Source of the DNA: JAJFUI01 sp963754135 | GTDB lineage: Bacteria > Planctomycetota > Planctomycetia > Pirellulales > Thermoguttaceae | NCBI GenBank assembly: GCA_963754135.1 | Contig: CAVWEY010000003.1 | Coordinates: 1,736,001 to 1,800,000, forward strand | DNA: 64,000 bases | Direction of reading: 5' to 3' | In this document: in pieces, positions 44,823 through 54,995 of the stretch | Layout of the letters: every line of letters starts with the position of its first letter | Numbering within the stretch: the first letter of the stretch is position 1 | Notes under the pieces: generated by a model | The model's input: the letters and a program-made list of their open reading frames with translations, nothing else | What the model was told of the DNA's origin: nothing | The model's database searches: none | Program-made: the position numbers and the translations under genes

Positions 44823-45379
44823 ACTGCGTTTCGCCCCAACCAAGATGCCGTTCTTGCCGCCAATCCGCACCATCCGGCCACGAACAGGGCAAGGCATTTT
44901 ACGCATTTGACCCCGGCGATTCCATCCGCCCAGCTTCTGCCCGGCTTGAGCAGGCTCCAGTGCGGTCCGCCGACAAGGGCGTGCCCGGCGTCAAACCGCC
45001 GCCACCCGCACTCCACCCGATGGAATTGCAGCACCCGGTCCATCCGTTGCCAGAGATCGGTATCGCGGACGGGCACCAGTTGCCCAAAACATTCCCACCG
45101 CCAGCCGTTTTCCTTCCAGTCGTGTACTCCGTACAGGATGCCCTGTTCGACATATCTGCTACAGCCGATCAGCGTGACCCGCGAGGGCTGATCGAGCGTT
45201 TCCAGGGCACGTACCACGGTCAACAGGTCGAGTCGCTCCCCCCACACGTCTGGTTCCACGTCGGTGGCCTCGATGGGTGGGGTGCCATCGGCCGGCCGCA
45301 GAACGAACCGCCACCGCCCAAACCCTGCGGCGCGGCTCGCCTCCGATAGTAACAGGTAATGCGGCGTTCGACTATTCAT
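44729..45379 (-). CDS. RNase HI-like protein with degenerate active site
   Basis: 216 residues. The RNase H fold is recognisable in order: GERLDLLTVVRALETLDQPSRVTLIG, CSRYVEQGILYGVHDWKENGWRW, RDTDLWQRMDRVLQFHRVECGWRR, DAGHALVGG. Compared with RNase HI, the usual first aspartate motif (TDGS) is not visible, the conserved glutamate position reads ERLDLL, and the catalytic TDSQYV is GCSRYV. So two or more carboxylates seem lost and it may bind rather than cut RNA/DNA hybrids. The tail (VGFRVQGSGFRFG ... LNPEP) is translated repeat sequence. Frame intact. Function is inference. Confidence 0.7.
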   Translation of the reverse strand: MNSRTPHYLLLSEASRAAGFGRWRFVLRPADGTPPIEATDVEPDVWGERLDLLTVVRALETLDQPSRVTLIGCSRYVEQGILYGVHDWKENGWRWECFGQLVPVRDTDLWQRMDRVLQFHRVECGWRRFDAGHALVGGPHWSLLKPGRSWADGIAGVKCVKCLALFVAGWCGLAARTASWLGRNAVGFRVQGSGFRFGVRAARFGAALTSTLNPEP

Positions 45380-45589
45380 CGTGGTTTCCAGGCCAACACT
45401 ACGGAATACCTAATCGGCTTCCTTTCGTCTATCGGCACCAATTGCGCAGATTCTCCAATATATCAAGTCAAGCAACCGGCCGAACCGCCGGAGTCGAGCA
45501 GCGTCGTAAGCCACTCCCGCAAATGCGCCTTGTACAGCTTGCAATTTCGGTACGTCCGGCGATATTAAATGGTGAAGGGAGGGGTAGTC

Positions 45590-47357
45590 ATGTCCGCACG
45601 ACGAACGTCCGCGAACTGGCTGTACTGGGCGGCAGCAATGCCGGTGGTGACCATTGTGGCGGTGGCGCTAGCCCAGGCAGCGCAGCCGCCGGGGCAAGAC
45701 GAACTGTTTCGGGCGTACCTCCAGGCCGGCGAGTTCGCCCCGGCCCTGGCCCTGGCCCGGCAAACGGCCGATCCGCCGGAGCGCGACCAGCGGTTGGCTG
45801 AGATCGCCCAGGCCCAGGCCCAGGCCGGCGCCAAGACCGCCTCGTTGCAGTCGGCCTCCGAGATCGGCGACGACCGCACCCGCTCGGGGCGCTGAAGGGG
45901 GCGGCCGGCGCGCCCCCGGCCGCCGAGGGCGCCGCGGCGGCGCCGTCCAGCCCGACTTCGATTCCTTGATCGACCTGATCAAGTCCACCGTCAAGCCGAC
46001 CTCCTGGGACGACGTGGGCGGGGCCGGCTCGATCTCCCCCTTCCCGACCGGCGTGTGGGTCGATCCGCGGGGCGTGCTCCGTCCCGCCGCGCCGCAACCG
46101 GCCAACGAGGACCTGGCCGCGCTGCGGGCCGGGCACCGACCGGAGGTTGGTCGCCGGCCGCGGACCGGTCAGGAAGACGTCCGCCGCAGTTCGCCGATGC
46201 GGATGGTCTCGCTGCCGCGATTGGAGAAGTACGTACAGTTGCGCTTGGCCGCTGGCCAGCCGCCGACCGAAGCCATGCAAATGCTGGCGGGGCTTTATCG
46301 CATCCGTTGCGTGTTCGTCTATCCCGACTCCGGCGACATCGTGCTGGCCGGCCCGGCCGGCGACTGGACGCCGGGGCCGGAGGGGACCATTCTCAACGCC
46401 CGGACCGCCCAACCGGTGTTGCGGCTGGATGACCTGGTGGTGGTCTTCCGTTCGATGATGAGCGGTCCGGACGCCCGCTTCGGCTGCTGGATCATGCCGC
46501 GGAAAGAGAACCTGGCCCGCCTCCAGAAATTCCTCGATCACTCGCAGAAGCGGCCCATCGACGCCGAGTTCCGCGGCGCCTGGCTCGACCGGTTGCGGGC
46601 CGAGGTCGGCAAGCAGGACATCGAGGTCTGTGGGCTGGACCCGCGGACGCGGGCCGCCCGGGTCATCGTCGCGGCCGACTACCGTATGAAGCTGGTGGGC
46701 ATGGGCCTGGAAGATGGCGTCCCCGGCGTGCAGAGCTACCTCCGGTCGATCAAACTAGCGCCCGGCCAAGCCCCGCCGCCGATGACCGTGCTCCGCTGGT
46801 GGTTCACCCTAAACTACGAGCCGCCGCAGTGTTCCCGCGACCGGCTGGCCTTCGCCCTGTGCGGTCAAGGCGTCAAGGTGGAAAGCGAAAACGAGCACCT
46901 GACGGCCGAGGGAAAGCAGGTCCACACGGGCGCGTCCGAGGATCTCAACCGCCGTTTCGCCCGCAGCTTCACGGAGCACTTCGAGGAACTCAGCCTCAAG
47001 TACCCGATCTACGGCGAGCTGCGGAACCTGTTCGAGCTGGCGATGGTTGGGGCGTTGATCCGTGAGGAAGCCGCCGCGGACAAGGTTGGTTGGCACCTGA
47101 CCTGCTTCGGCGACCCACAGGCATTCGAGGTGGAACTGGCCGACGCGGCCAAGGAGGTCGATTCGGTCGTCAACTGCCGGGTCATCAACCGCAAGACAAT
47201 CGTGGCCGGCGTGAGCGGCGGCGTGAGCGTTCAGCCGCTGTCTCTGGTGCGGCCGCAGTCGATCGGCGTGGAACGCGATGCGGCGCTGCAAAAGCAGCGG
47301 TCCGGCGCCGGCGATAACAACCGGAAACTCCCCGACGGCAGGTGGTGGTGGGATTGA
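45590..47357 (+). CDS. Secreted DUF1598-type planctomycete protein, frame broken near 45889
   Basis: About 588 residues; ATG 45590 follows GGGAGGGG. A signal peptide (NWLYWAAAMPVVTIVAVALAQA) precedes a TPR-like segment (FRAYLQAGEFAPALALARQ). Removing one G from the GGGG near 45889 continues to VQPDFDSLIDLIKSTVKPTSWDDVGGAGSISPFPTGVWV, a secretin-like motif shared with the gene at 52483. The C-terminal region (YRIRCVFVYPDSGDIVLAGPAG ... LVVVFRSMMSG ... FGCWIMPRKENLARL) corresponds to DUF1598, a domain known almost only from planctomycetes. Probably periplasmic; function not known. Confidence 0.75.
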
Positions 47358-47391
47358 GCCTGTCGGCCGCTAAACGTGCTTCCGAGAGTCC

Positions 47392-47469
47392 AATAGCCGG
47401 GGGCTAACAGCCCCCGGAGGGAAATCGCGGATCTGCGCACATTCCGGGGGCTGTTAGCCCCCGGCTATT
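47392..47469 (+). repeat. Perfect 27-base inverted pair (AATAGCCGGGGGCTAACAGC)
   Basis: Arms 47392-47418 and 47443-47469 are exact inverted copies around a 24-base core; each arm is itself palindromic (CCGGGGGCT-AACAGCCCCCGG). Fills the gap upstream of the parvulin gene. Confidence 0.93.
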
Positions 47470-47488
47470 CGGAGACACTGGCGTCTTG

Positions 47489-48448
47489 ATGTTCAGCATC
47501 TTCACAGTCGCCGTGTTGCTGTTTCTCGCCCCCGCGCCGGCGGCGTTGGCTGCCGACGCTAACGCCGTTGTCGCCACGATCGGCGACGAGGCAATCCGCG
47601 CTGCCGAGGTCGAGCGGCTCTTGGCCAAGGCCACGCGGGGGAAGAAGCCGGAAGGGGACTCGCGGCGGCTGCTTCAGGCGCAATTGCTCGAAGAGATCAT
47701 CGCCCGCCGCCTGGTGCTGGCCTACGCCCGGCGGACCGGCCAGGCGGCGACGGCGGCGGAAATGGCCGCAGAGGCGGCGGCACTGAAATCCCGTCTTGCC
47801 TCCCAGGGCCGCTCGCTCGACGATTTTCTCAAAGCCCAGTCGATCGGCCAGGCCGACCTCGACCGGCAGTTCGCCTGGAACGCGGTCTGGCGGCGGCTTC
47901 TGGCCCGCTATGTGACCCCGGAGCGGCTGGCGGCCTATTTCGCTGCCCATCGCCGCGAGTTCGACGGCACGGAGCTTTCCGTCAGCCACGTCCTGCTGCG
48001 GCCCTCGGCCGCCGGCGACAAGACCGCAACGCAAGAACTCATCAAGCAGGCCGAGGCAATCCGCAGGGAGATCGTCGCCGGTAAGCTGTCTTTTGCCGAG
48101 GCGGCGCGGAAGTATTCCGCCGGCCCCAGCCGCCGGGACGGTGGCCGGCTGGGTTGGATCGGCCGCCACGGCCCGATGGACGAATCGTTTTCGCGGGCGG
48201 CCTTTGCGTTGCAGCCGGGAGAGGTCAGCCCGCCGGTCAAAACGCCGTTCGGCGTCCATCTGATCCGCTGCGACGGGCTAAGGCCCGGCGGAAAGCAGCT
48301 TGCGGACGTCCGCGCGGAGTTGGAGGACGCCCTGAGCCGGGAACTGCTCGACAAGCTGGCCGAAACGGAGCGGCCCCATACCCTGGTGAAGTACACCGGA
48401 CTGCTGCCGCACTTCAAGCCGGGTACGCACGAGTTAGACGAACCGTAG
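47489..48448 (+). CDS. Secreted peptidyl-prolyl isomerase (parvulin/SurA-like)
   Basis: 319 residues from ATG 47489 with signal peptide (MFSIFTVAVLLFLAPAPAALA). An N-terminal SurA_N-like helical part is followed by the parvulin domain: LSVSHVLLRPSA, SFAEAARKYSAGPSRRDGGRLGWIGRHGPMDESFSRAAFALQPGEVSPPVKTPFGVHLIRCDG with the characteristic histidines. It folds or chaperones exported proteins in the periplasm. The gene ends one base before the convergent SpoIIM gene stop. Frame intact. Confidence 0.9.
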   Translation: MFSIFTVAVLLFLAPAPAALAADANAVVATIGDEAIRAAEVERLLAKATRGKKPEGDSRRLLQAQLLEEIIARRLVLAYARRTGQAATAAEMAAEAAALKSRLASQGRSLDDFLKAQSIGQADLDRQFAWNAVWRRLLARYVTPERLAAYFAAHRREFDGTELSVSHVLLRPSAAGDKTATQELIKQAEAIRREIVAGKLSFAEAARKYSAGPSRRDGGRLGWIGRHGPMDESFSRAAFALQPGEVSPPVKTPFGVHLIRCDGLRPGGKQLADVRAELEDALSRELLDKLAETERPHTLVKYTGLLPHFKPGTHELDEP

Positions 48449-48449
48449 G

Positions 48450-49459
48450 TTATGCTTTGGCATAACCGAACCGATCGCCCGTGCGCCGGTCGTTATGCTG
48501 ACGCTGCCGGCCGCCGAGGAGCAAGTACAGCCAGAAGACCGCGGCGGCGGCGGCGCCGAGAATCACTTTCAGCGGATCGGGGATGGCGTCGCTGGGAGTG
48601 ACGAAGCCCTCGAAGACGCCGGCGACGGCGAAGGCCGGGATCAGTCCGGCGGCCAATTGCACGGCGCGGACCGCCTCTTCGCGGAGCGCCCGGCGGCGGG
48701 TCCGCTGGCCGGGGCACCAGAGGGCGTAGCCCACCAGCAGGCCCGCCCCGCCGGCGACCACGATCGCGCTGAGTTCCAGGGCGCCGTGCGGGAGGATGAC
48801 CATCCAGAACTGCCCGTGCAGCCCGCTGCGGGCGAAGGCCCCGGCAATGCCGCCCAGCATCGCCCCGTTGACCATCAGCATGTAGATCGTGCCGACGCCG
48901 AAGGTGATCCCCAGGGCGAAAGCGGCAAGGGCCACGTGGATGTTGTTGGTAATCACCAGACTCGAGAACACCGGGTTGCCTTCGTGCCCGAACCGCTCGC
49001 GGATGTCGGCTACGGACTTGTGCCCGTAGAACTCCCGGTCGGCTCCGCCCAGGATGTCGGCCACCATTTCCGGCGATTCCCGCACGGCCGAGTACGCCAT
49101 CAGCGCGCTGGCGGCCGAAATCAGCAGACTGGCCAGGGTGAATTTCCACGTTTGGCGGAAGAGGCGGGGGTATTGGACCAGGAAGAAATCGGCCAGCCGC
49201 CACGACCGGCCGGCGCGCCGCGGTAGACCTGGCCGTGGGCGCGGGTGATCAACCGGTTCAGCGGCTCCAGCAGGGCGGGATCGGCGGTCAACGCCCGCAG
49301 CCGCGCCAGATCGGCGCAGGCGGCCGGATAAAGCTCGGTCAGCTCGCGGACGTCTTGCGGCGGCGTGCGGCGCGGCCCGCGGCGGCAAAGCCCCTCGACG
49401 ATCGTCTCCAGCCGCTTCCAGGCCGGCTGCCGCTCCCGCAGCCAGTTGTCAAGACTCAT
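48450..49459 (-). CDS. Stage II sporulation protein M-like membrane protein, frame broken near 49220
   Basis: About 336 residues. The N-terminal cytoplasmic helices (WLRERQPAWKRLETIVEGL, ELYPAACADLARLRA, LNRLITRAHGQVY) are followed, after a one-base loss near 49220, by FFLVQYPRLFRQTWKFTLASLLI, GITFGVGTIYMLMVNGAMLGGIAGAFA and FWMVILPHGALELSAIVVAGGAGLLVG, the SpoIIM family core. In non-sporulating bacteria this family is usually paired with an RDD protein, as here: its ATG lies within the end of the RDD gene (overlap of 11 bases). Role unclear, possibly membrane remodelling or transport. Confidence 0.85.
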
Positions 49460-50213
49460 AGTGGCGTCCTTCCACGAGCCGTTCCAGATAGCGCTCGGCG
49501 TCGCCGTGCTGCCCGCCGTACTTCACGTAGAGAGGCGCCGCCAGACGCTCCGCGAGATCGCGACGGGCCTTGGGCAACAGCTCGATCCGGCGCTGCAAGA
49601 AACCGGTCAACAAGCGGCGCTCCTCGGCGGTAAGCTCGGTATTGGCGGCCTTGACCAAGGGCGTGACGAAATGCTGCTTCTTGTCGGCCTCGGCCCGGTA
49701 GTCGAGTTGCCCTTCCTTGACGACGATCGTCCCGGCCGCCAAGTCCCCCAGCCGCTTGCAAAGCGGGCTGGGGAACATCACCAGCGTGCCCAGCGCGTAG
49801 CCGAAGGGCAAGAAGTCGACGATCCGCAGGATGTTCCGCAGCAGGACCTCATTGACCGTCACCGCCGTCCCGTCGTCGCGGATGACGCGGATTCTCATCT
49901 GCCGCTTGCCCGGCGTCTGACCGCGCATCAGCCACTCGAAGAGGATGAAATAGCCCTCGAACAAGAGCACCATCGCGATCGCCAGCAGCGCCGCCTCCAG
50001 CCAGCGGACCCACTGCCGGCTGTAGAACCAGGTATCCGCATCCACGCCCAGAAACACGAACAGCAAGAAGACCGCGAACAGACCTACCGCGATCAAGAGG
50101 CTGTCGATGAGCATGGCGCAGAAGCGCGACCCCAGACCCGCCAACTCGAACTCGACTTCGATGTTCTCGGGCGTCTCGAGCGTGTACTGGTCGACATTCG
50201 ACGTGGATGGCAT
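49449..50213 (-). CDS. RDD family membrane protein
   Basis: 254 residues from ATG 50213 (MPSTSNVDQYTLETPENIEVEFELAG), with AAGGTGG upstream; an in-frame ATG at 50228 is possible. The RDD signature is AGLGSRFCAMLIDSLLIAV, then GQTPGKRQMRIRVIRDDGTAVT and DFLPFGYALG. Three membrane helices are visible. A C-terminal cytoplasmic helical stretch carries charged residues (TAEERRLLTGFLQRRIELLP). It overlaps the SpoIIM-like gene, so both are made together. The function of this pair is not established. Confidence 0.88.
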   Translation of the reverse strand: MPSTSNVDQYTLETPENIEVEFELAGLGSRFCAMLIDSLLIAVGLFAVFLLFVFLGVDADTWFYSRQWVRWLEAALLAIAMVLLFEGYFILFEWLMRGQTPGKRQMRIRVIRDDGTAVTVNEVLLRNILRIVDFLPFGYALGTLVMFPSPLCKRLGDLAAGTIVVKEGQLDYRAEADKKQHFVTPLVKAANTELTAEERRLLTGFLQRRIELLPKARRDLAERLAAPLYVKYGGQHGDAERYLERLVEGRHYES

Positions 50214-50360
50214 CGCCGCCACCTTCATCCCGGGAAAAGGGCGTGTAAACTGTTAGTCTACCATCGCCCCCGGGGACTTGCAAGCAGACGGCCGTTTGCG
50301 GGGAACGAGCATTACTGAAGTTCAAGATGAGCCGGCAACGGGCGTTTTTCCAGGCGTCCG

Positions 50361-52403
50361 CTACCAGATCGGCGGCCAACTTTCCGCCGGCTCCGGACAG
50401 CCGAACGCCCGGCAGAACTCGGGGAAATTGGCGACCGGTCCGAGCACCCGCCAGCGGACGGGGCTATGCACGTCGCTGCCCACGTGCAGCCGCACCGCCT
50501 CGGGGCGCTCGTTGGTCCGCCAGCTCTGCGCGTAGGCGATGAAGAACCGCTGGTCCGGCGTGAAGCCGTCGCCGGCCGCCGGTTGCTTGTCCTTGGTGGC
50601 CAGCTTGAGGGCCGCATAGGCCACGCGCAGTCCGCCCACGTCGGCGATGTTTTCGCCGAGTGTCTGATGGCCGTTGATGTGGAGTCCGGGCAGCACCTCG
50701 AAGGCGTCGTACTGTTGCGCCACGCGCTCGGCCCGCTCCTGAAAGCCCTTGGCGTCGGCGTCGGTCCACCAGTTTTTCAAGTTGCCCTCCCAGTCGTACT
50801 GCCGGCCCTGATCGTCGAAGCCGTGCGTGAGTTCGTGTCCCATGGTTGCGCCGATCGCGCCGTAGTTGGTGGCGTCGTCCGCCTTCTCGTCGAAGAAGGG
50901 CGGCTGGAGGATGCCTGCCGGAAAACACATTTCGTTCAGCGTCGGCTCGTAATAGGCGTTGTTGGTCTGGGGTGTCATAAGCCATTCGCTGCGGTCCACG
51001 GGTTTGCCGAGCTTGGCCAGTTCGCGCTGGAACTCGAAGGCGTCGGCGGCCAGCACGTTCAGCACATAAGGCCGCCGGGCGATGTCGAGTCTGCGATAGT
51101 CGCGCCACTTGTCGGGATAGCCCACCTTGCTGCGCATGGTGTCGAGCTTCTTGTAAGCCTGGGCCTTGGTCGCCTCGCTCATCCACGCGGCGGCGCGGAC
51201 GCGGCCCCGCATGGCTGCCAGGTGAAAGTTTATCATGGTCTGGGCGCGGGCCTTGGCGGCGGGACTGAAAGCCTTTTGCACGAAGAGTTGGCCCAAATCC
51301 TCGCCGATGGCGACGTCCTCTGCCGCCAGCACGCGCTTCCACCGTGGCTTCAGTTCCGTGGCCCCGGAGAGTTTCTTTCCGTAGAAGGAGAACCGCTCCT
51401 CCACAAAAGGCTTGCTGAGATAGTTGGCCGTTTCGGACAGGAGCCGCCAGCGGAGGTAATTGCGCCAGACCGTAAGCGGCTCGGAACCCAGCAGATTGCC
51501 GAAGGCCGCGAAGAACTCCGGCTGGCGGACCAGCAAGTTGGTTTCGCCGCGTGGAAAGCTGCCTGGAAGCGCGATCACGGCGAAATAGCAGTCCCAATTG
51601 ATGCCGGGAGCCGCCTTACTCAGCGCGGCCCGTGGGAACTTGTTGTAGTTCTTCTCCGGGTCGCGCAGGTCCACCAGCGTGCGAGAGGCTTTCGCCAGCT
51701 TGGTTTCCAAGGCCATGATGGAACCGGCGGCCGCCTTGGCCGACGCGGGCGCGTCGCCGGCCAGCTCGAACGTGCGGGCGATGTGCGCCACGTAGGCGGC
51801 GCGGAGGTCCTCCGCATCTTTCCCCTCGCGGAAATAGTAGTCGCGCTCCGGCAGGCCGAGGCCGCCTTGGCTCAAGCCCGCGATCATCGCCGTGGTGTCC
51901 TTGTCGTCGATCTGCACGTCGAAGTGGAAGCCGAAGTTCAGGCCGCGGGCCTGCAACAGGGCGATCGTCGCAACCAGTTCTGTGGGAGACCCGATCTTTT
52001 CGATGATGCTCAACCACGGTTTGAGCGGCCGCAATCCCTCGCGGTCGATCGCCGCTTCGTCCATGCCGGAGGCGTAGAAGTCGCCGACGCGCTGGACCAC
52101 GCTCCCCTTTGGTCCGCCGGCCCGCGCCGAGCTTTCGAGGATTTCCTTGAGGACGGCGAAGTTGCGTTCGTCGATTTCCTGGTTCACGCCATAGGCGGCG
52201 TACTGGCCGGGGATGGGCACTTTGTCGAATGCCCCATTGGCGTAGGCATAGAAGTCTTTGCAGGGCGAGACGGTGAGGTCCATGTACGACCGGTCCACGC
52301 CGGTGACCGGCATTTTTGTTCTTGCGGCCTTCTCCTCCGCTTGCGCCGCGCCGGCCGCGAGGGCCAGGATCGCCGCCACATTGAGCCACATGCGCCTTGA
52401 CAT
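50361..52403 (-). CDS. M13 family (neprilysin/PepO-like) metallopeptidase
   Basis: 680 residues, standard for M13. Signal peptide MSRRMWLNVAAILALAAGAAQA. M13_N start: DLTVSPCKDFYAYANGAFDK. Catalytic part: TNNAYYEPTLNEMCFPAGIL, GATMGHELTHGFDDQGRQYD (HExxH zinc site), LGENIADVGGLRVAYAAL (third zinc ligand E) and RFFIAYAQSWR near the end. It probably degrades peptides in the periplasm or outside. Frame intact, which is notable among its broken neighbours. Confidence 0.95.
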   Translation of the reverse strand: MSRRMWLNVAAILALAAGAAQAEEKAARTKMPVTGVDRSYMDLTVSPCKDFYAYANGAFDKVPIPGQYAAYGVNQEIDERNFAVLKEILESSARAGGPKGSVVQRVGDFYASGMDEAAIDREGLRPLKPWLSIIEKIGSPTELVATIALLQARGLNFGFHFDVQIDDKDTTAMIAGLSQGGLGLPERDYYFREGKDAEDLRAAYVAHIARTFELAGDAPASAKAAAGSIMALETKLAKASRTLVDLRDPEKNYNKFPRAALSKAAPGINWDCYFAVIALPGSFPRGETNLLVRQPEFFAAFGNLLGSEPLTVWRNYLRWRLLSETANYLSKPFVEERFSFYGKKLSGATELKPRWKRVLAAEDVAIGEDLGQLFVQKAFSPAAKARAQTMINFHLAAMRGRVRAAAWMSEATKAQAYKKLDTMRSKVGYPDKWRDYRRLDIARRPYVLNVLAADAFEFQRELAKLGKPVDRSEWLMTPQTNNAYYEPTLNEMCFPAGILQPPFFDEKADDATNYGAIGATMGHELTHGFDDQGRQYDWEGNLKNWWTDADAKGFQERAERVAQQYDAFEVLPGLHINGHQTLGENIADVGGLRVAYAALKLATKDKQPAAGDGFTPDQRFFIAYAQSWRTNERPEAVRLHVGSDVHSPVRWRVLGPVANFPEFCRAFGCPEPAESWPPIW

Positions 52404-52482
52404 GCCAATCTCCTATGTTGTGGGCCACCAATTCTCTTCGGAATCAAGGATGCCGGGAAGCCGTCCGGACGGTCTGCCCTGC

Positions 52483-53929
52483 TCAGGATTTTTTGGGTTT
52501 CGCGGCCGGCGGCGTCTTCAGCGGCGCTGCCGGCTTCGCCTCGGGGAGGTCGTCGCGGAGTTCCTGTACCGCGAGCTTCACAAACAAATAGAGGCCCATT
52601 TCACCGTTGGAAGAGCGTGTGGGCTGGGCGAGGAAGGTCATTCCGCCGATCAACACGCGGCGGTCCACCGGCACCCGCAGCGTGGTTTCCAGGTGGCTGT
52701 TGGTCACCATCGGACGGTCAATGGCCCTGGCTACATCGCCCGGCCCGCCGGACTCCGGACCGCGCCGCGCTTCGCCGGAGGCCCTGTCGGAGAGCCGGAC
52801 CACGCGGCTGTGGACGTCCAGCACGACGAACTTCCCGCCGGTGGTGGTCATGGGAGTGAATTGTAGGGCGGCCCCCTCCTGAAGCGTGGCAACTTGCGGC
52901 TCGTAGCCGACGCCCGCCTCGGGCGAATCGGCCGTGCCGCCTCCCACCACGGGCGTCATGCCGACGACGAACTGCCGCTGTCCTCCCGACACGCTATGGA
53001 CCGTCTGCCCGTTGTAGCAGGTAAGAACGGCTTGGTAGCCGGCCGGCTGGTCCGCGTCGGGCTTGCGGAGTTCCTTCATGTGGGCATCCCAAGCGGACTG
53101 GTTGACCAGGCCGAAGGGCCGCGGTTCGCCCGGTTTGGCCGGGGCGTCGGGGGCCAGCAGGGCCGCCAGTTGGCCGTCGGTCAACCAGAGCCAATGGGCC
53201 TGCACCGAGACGGTCCGCAACGTGCCCCAGCGCTTTCGGAAGGAGTCCAGCAAGGCGGTGATCTGGTCGTGCGTTCTTGGCGCGGCGGAGACGATCAGCG
53301 CATTGCCCAACGGCGCGATCGAGCCGGGACCGCCGACGTCGCTCCACGACGGCGGCTCGATGGTGGAGGTGATGGCGTCGATCAGTCCGTCGAGGTCGAT
53401 GCGGACGGCATTCATGCTGCTGGGGACGCCCTTGGTCCGTTTCGCGGCTGCCGCGCGGCCCGGTTGGGCGACCTGGAAGAGTGTCGCTGACTTGGGCTGC
53501 GGGGCGTTGGCCGCGGACTTGCGGGTGGGGGAGGGCACGCTCCAGGCGCCGCCCATGCCTCCCATGCCGCTGACGCCGCTTGGCCCGCCGGCGGTTCCGG
53601 TCGGACTGGGAAACAGCGGCACTTCCGCGGCATCGAGGTCGCTGGCCACCATGGCCGGATAAGGAGTGACCATCGCCAGCAGATCGCTGAGGTCGTAGAT
53701 GCGGACAATCAATTCCGGCTCTTCCTCACGGACGCGGGAGCGGCCAAGCTGTGTGGTCCGCTCGCGGGTTGCGCTAGTGCCCGAGTTTTCCAACGCCCGG
53801 AGCTTCTCCTGGAGCGATTGGATGTCCTCCCGCAATTGCCGCATTTCCTCCGACCGCGTTCTGGCACCGGGCGTGCGGCGCCGCCAGACAAACCACCGCC
53901 AACGATACGACGATCCAATGGCACTTCAT
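52483..53929 (-). CDS. Secretin-like secreted protein (short GspD-like N-domain type), frame broken near 53885
   Basis: From ATG 53929 a signal peptide MKCHWIVVSLAVVCLAAPHA; removing one C near 53885 continues as GARTRSEEMRQLREDIQSLQ, a coiled coil. The body contains ELIVRIYDLSDLLAMVTPYP, LIDAITSTIEPPSWSDVGGPGSIAPLGNALIVSA and a C-terminal LFVKLAVQEL region with beta strands similar to secretins, but no full secretin pore. It shares the SWxDVGG motif with the protein at 45590. Probably periplasmic or outer-membrane associated. No type II secretion genes are nearby. Confidence 0.65.
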
Positions 53930-54130
53930 GACAACGCCCTTTCTGAAACAGCGGGTGAAAGAACCGGCCCGGCGCCGTTCCGGAAGCGGCGGGCCACGAG
54001 CCGTGCGAACCGACGACGGGGCCTCTCCGTGCCCCGGCCCTCTATCGTACCCCGGCGGGAGGCGTTGTCAAGCCTCGCGGGCCGCTTCGGATGGACGGAA
54101 TCCGCAGGGCCTGGCATCAGCCCCTTTGCC

Positions 54131-54560
54131 TCACAGCATCTCTTCCAAGATCGCGGCGGCATCCCGCACGAACTTGGGGCACGCCGTGGCGAACAGGTTT
54201 CTCTCCTTGGCGCTGTCGTGCCCTTCGGGCGTGCTGATGTCGCACCCCAACAAGTCCCTGCACACCAGCGAGCCGTTGCGCGCCTTGAACCGGGCGGCAA
54301 ACTCCCTGATCCGTGCGTAGGCCGCTTCCTTTGCGTCCCGGTCCGGCGAGGTTCCGCCGTACCTCAGTCCCAAGACCATCAGCGCCGCGGTGACCGCCCC
54401 GCACGTTCCGGCCATTCGCCCCATGCCCCCGCCGAAGCCGGCCGCAAGCCGAAGCGCGGTTTTTTCATCCAGGCCGAACCGCCGCGCGTAAGCGGAGAGG
54501 ACCGCCTGCGCAGTTGAAACCTTCCGCAAAGCGGGACACAGCGTCGTCGGGTGGCGTCAT
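54131..54560 (-). CDS. C-GCAxxG-C-C family protein (putative redox protein), frame disturbed near 54517
   Basis: ATG 54560 opens MTPPDDAVSRFAEGFNCA; the frame then slips, continuing AQAVLSAYARRFGLDEKTALRLAAGFGGGMGRMAGTCGAVTAAL, which includes the family GxCGAVTAA block, and later VCRDLLGCDI and FATACPKFVRDAA with the remaining cysteines. About 140 residues. The spaced cysteines suggest a redox or metal role; the substrate is not known. The slip falls beside the first conserved cysteine, so the exact original codons there are uncertain. Confidence 0.75.
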
Positions 54561-54616
54561 TCGTCACTTTCCTCCAATCTCAACGGTCCTCATTTCGACG
54601 GGCTTTCGATCACCTT

Positions 54617-54826
54617 CTACTTCTTCAGCCAAGCGGCGAAATCCTGGGCTTGCAGGCGGAGCAACTCCTTCATCTCGGCCTTCCTTTGCTCCCGCGTTTT
54701 CCCGAGCACCTCTTGCCACGCTTCCTTTAGCTTCTTCAAGTCATCCTTCCCTTCGGTCGGAAGAACCAAAGGGGACGTTCTACTTTTTCGGCCGCCTTCC
54801 GTTCTGCATTTCGCGTATTTCGTCAA
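54617..54826 (-). CDS. Small charged helical protein with repeat-derived N-terminus
   Basis: 69 residues. The last 40 (DDLKKLKEAWQEVLGKTREQ ... LLRLQAQDFAAWLKK) form a charged amphipathic helix that could be a real small protein. The first 25 (TKYAKCRTEGGRKSRTS) are translated from the inverted repeat at 54768-54845, so the true start may be elsewhere or lost. No family recognised. Confidence 0.35.
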   Translation of the reverse strand: MTKYAKCRTEGGRKSRTSPLVLPTEGKDDLKKLKEAWQEVLGKTREQRKAEMKELLRLQAQDFAAWLKK

Positions 54827-54845
54827 AAAAGTAGAGTGTTCCCTC
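54768..54845 (+). repeat. Inverted pair (GGGGACGTTCTACTTTTT family)
   Basis: Left arm 54768-54789 and right arm 54825-54845 (AAAAAAGTAGAGTGTTCCCT) are imperfect inverted copies around a 35-base core. It overlaps the small ORF's 5' end. Confidence 0.7.
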
Positions 54846-54995
54846 TTGCTCCACTCACAGCGGCCGCCAGCGCCAACAGCGCCAGCAAGGTCCGGTCGCT
54901 GGGCGGAACGGCCAAACGGAATTCACGGACCCGGTTCTTGGCATCTCATAATCCATGCGAGGACGGACGCCGGCCGCCGCCCGGCGAAATCAGCG

